This document shows positions 6,556 to 7,246 of a stretch of DNA of 7,246 nucleotides, one piece after another (positions within the stretch are counted from its first letter, which is position 1; each line of letters starts with the position of its first letter). Location of the stretch: contig CAMLET010000154.1 of NCBI GenBank assembly GCA_946479125.1, forward strand, positions 1 to 7,246, given 5' to 3'. Both the position numbers and the translations under genes were made by a program. The notes under the pieces are model-generated. The model did no database searches. It was not told the origin of the DNA and saw nothing but the letters and a program-made list of their open reading frames with translations. Source of the stretch: an uncultured Flavobacteriales bacterium. Lineage in GTDB: Bacteria; Bacteroidota; Bacteroidia; Flavobacteriales; Crocinitomicaceae.

Positions 6556-7246
6556 AAGTAGTTTACATAACATCACCCGCTTTTTTTGACGCTGATTTGT
6601 CTTTTGTGAACGAACTTAGAAAGACAGTTGATTTAACCGTATTGATAGATCTTCCATCATTTGCACTAAATACAACAGCTTTACATGTTGAAAAGCAACC
6701 AGAGAAAGCTGGAATTTATCACATTTCTGACATCGATGAATTTCAGAAATACGCTGAATTTCTTGGTGAAAATTGCTTTGTGATCAATAGACCTGTTGCA
6801 AAACGACTTTCAGTTGAAACGTTTAGTATCAATAGAAAATTGAAGCGTTTTTTGACAGAACTGAAGCCAGATATCATTCATTTGAACAACCCAATTACCC
6901 AATTTGGTAAATCAGTACTGAAGTTTCCTGCAAAAAAGGTGATGACAATCCATGATCCGATTCCGCACATTGGAGAACATCCAAAAAATCTGGAAATCAG
7001 AAACTGGAATATGAAGTATGTAAAGAATTACATTCTCTTAAATGAGTTCCAGAAGGAAACATTCATTTCAAACTATAATTTGACCGCAAATCAGGTGAAT
7101 ACTTCATTCTTGAGTGCATTCAATTTTTACAAATCGTTCAGAAGTGAAGCTCCTTCTTCGGAAGCTTTTCATTTATTGTTTTTTGGTCGAATTACGCCTT
7201 ACAAGGGGATTGATCTTCTGGTTGAAACTTTCAATCAACTCAAATC
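6552..7246 (+). CDS. GT-B glycosyltransferase (family 4-like), N-terminal part, cut by window edge
   Basis: The frame is open from ATG 6552 to the right edge: 231 full codons plus two bases. It starts with a Rossmann-like strand (MKVVYIT). Residues 105-114 (KPDIIHLNNP) and 130-142 (MTIHDPIPHIGEH) match the D..h.H / HD.. pattern of the acceptor-binding half of GT4-type enzymes. FFGRITPYKGIDLLVETF (210-227) is the entry to the nucleotide-sugar-binding C-terminal domain (Glycos_transf_1 type); the catalytic EX7E region would lie beyond the window. No signal peptide or membrane helix is seen, so it probably acts at the cytoplasmic face, adding a sugar to the lipid-linked glycan. The ATGA overlap with the Wzy-like gene implies translational coupling. 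The donor and acceptor cannot be inferred. The first 100 residues are less recognisable than the rest. Confidence 0.88.
   Translation, partial: MKVVYITSPAFFDADLSFVNELRKTVDLTVLIDLPSFALNTTALHVEKQPEKAGIYHISDIDEFQKYAEFLGENCFVINRPVAKRLSVETFSINRKLKRFLTELKPDIIHLNNPITQFGKSVLKFPAKKVMTIHDPIPHIGEHPKNLEIRNWNMKYVKNYILLNEFQKETFISNYNLTANQVNTSFLSAFNFYKSFRSEAPSSEAFHLLFFGRITPYKGIDLLVETFNQLK

Overview
The window looks like a chromosomal segment of a low-GC member of the Bacteroidota, most likely Flavobacteriia or a relative. The evidence is: TAnnTTTG-type -7 promoter boxes, weak or absent Shine-Dalgarno sequences, an OmpA-family protein with thrombospondin type 3 calcium repeats, and a GatA amidotransferase subunit. 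No mobile element, CRISPR array, tRNA or rRNA was found.

Left part (about 1-3420, all on the minus strand). Reading in the minus direction, an OmpA-family outer-membrane protein (3380-2034) is transcribed from its own promoter and ends at a strong intrinsic terminator (about 2020-1988). A second, tightly spaced unit follows: tatA (57 codons, 1910-1737), gatA (1722-316), then the start of a secreted protein (304 to beyond position 1) that may be an MltD-like lytic transglycosylase. Gaps of 14 and 11 bases suggest one transcript. It joins a Tat translocase subunit, a tRNA-dependent amidotransferase subunit and an envelope protein.

Middle part (3381-3886). This 506-base divergent intergenic region carries the ompA promoter on the minus strand. 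On the plus strand it has a textbook Bacteroidota promoter (TTG, 19-base spacer, TATCTTTG) about 300 bases before the next gene. The AT-rich leader in between contains an 11-T run, a possible second promoter box and only very short ORFs.

Right part (3887 to the edge, plus strand). Here starts a surface-polysaccharide operon: a Wzx-type flippase, a Wzy/O-antigen-ligase-like membrane protein beginning with GTG, and a GT-B-type glycosyltransferase cut by the window edge. Both junctions are 4-base stop/start overlaps (GTGA and ATGA), so the genes are probably translationally coupled. The flippase would move lipid-linked glycan across the inner membrane, the Wzy-like protein would polymerise or ligate it in the periplasm, and the glycosyltransferase would help build the repeat unit in the cytoplasm.

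I see no clearly new biological system. The points most worth a second look are the long leader of the polysaccharide operon, the unusual periplasmic motif of the Wzy-like protein, and the mixed tatA-gatA-envelope operon.
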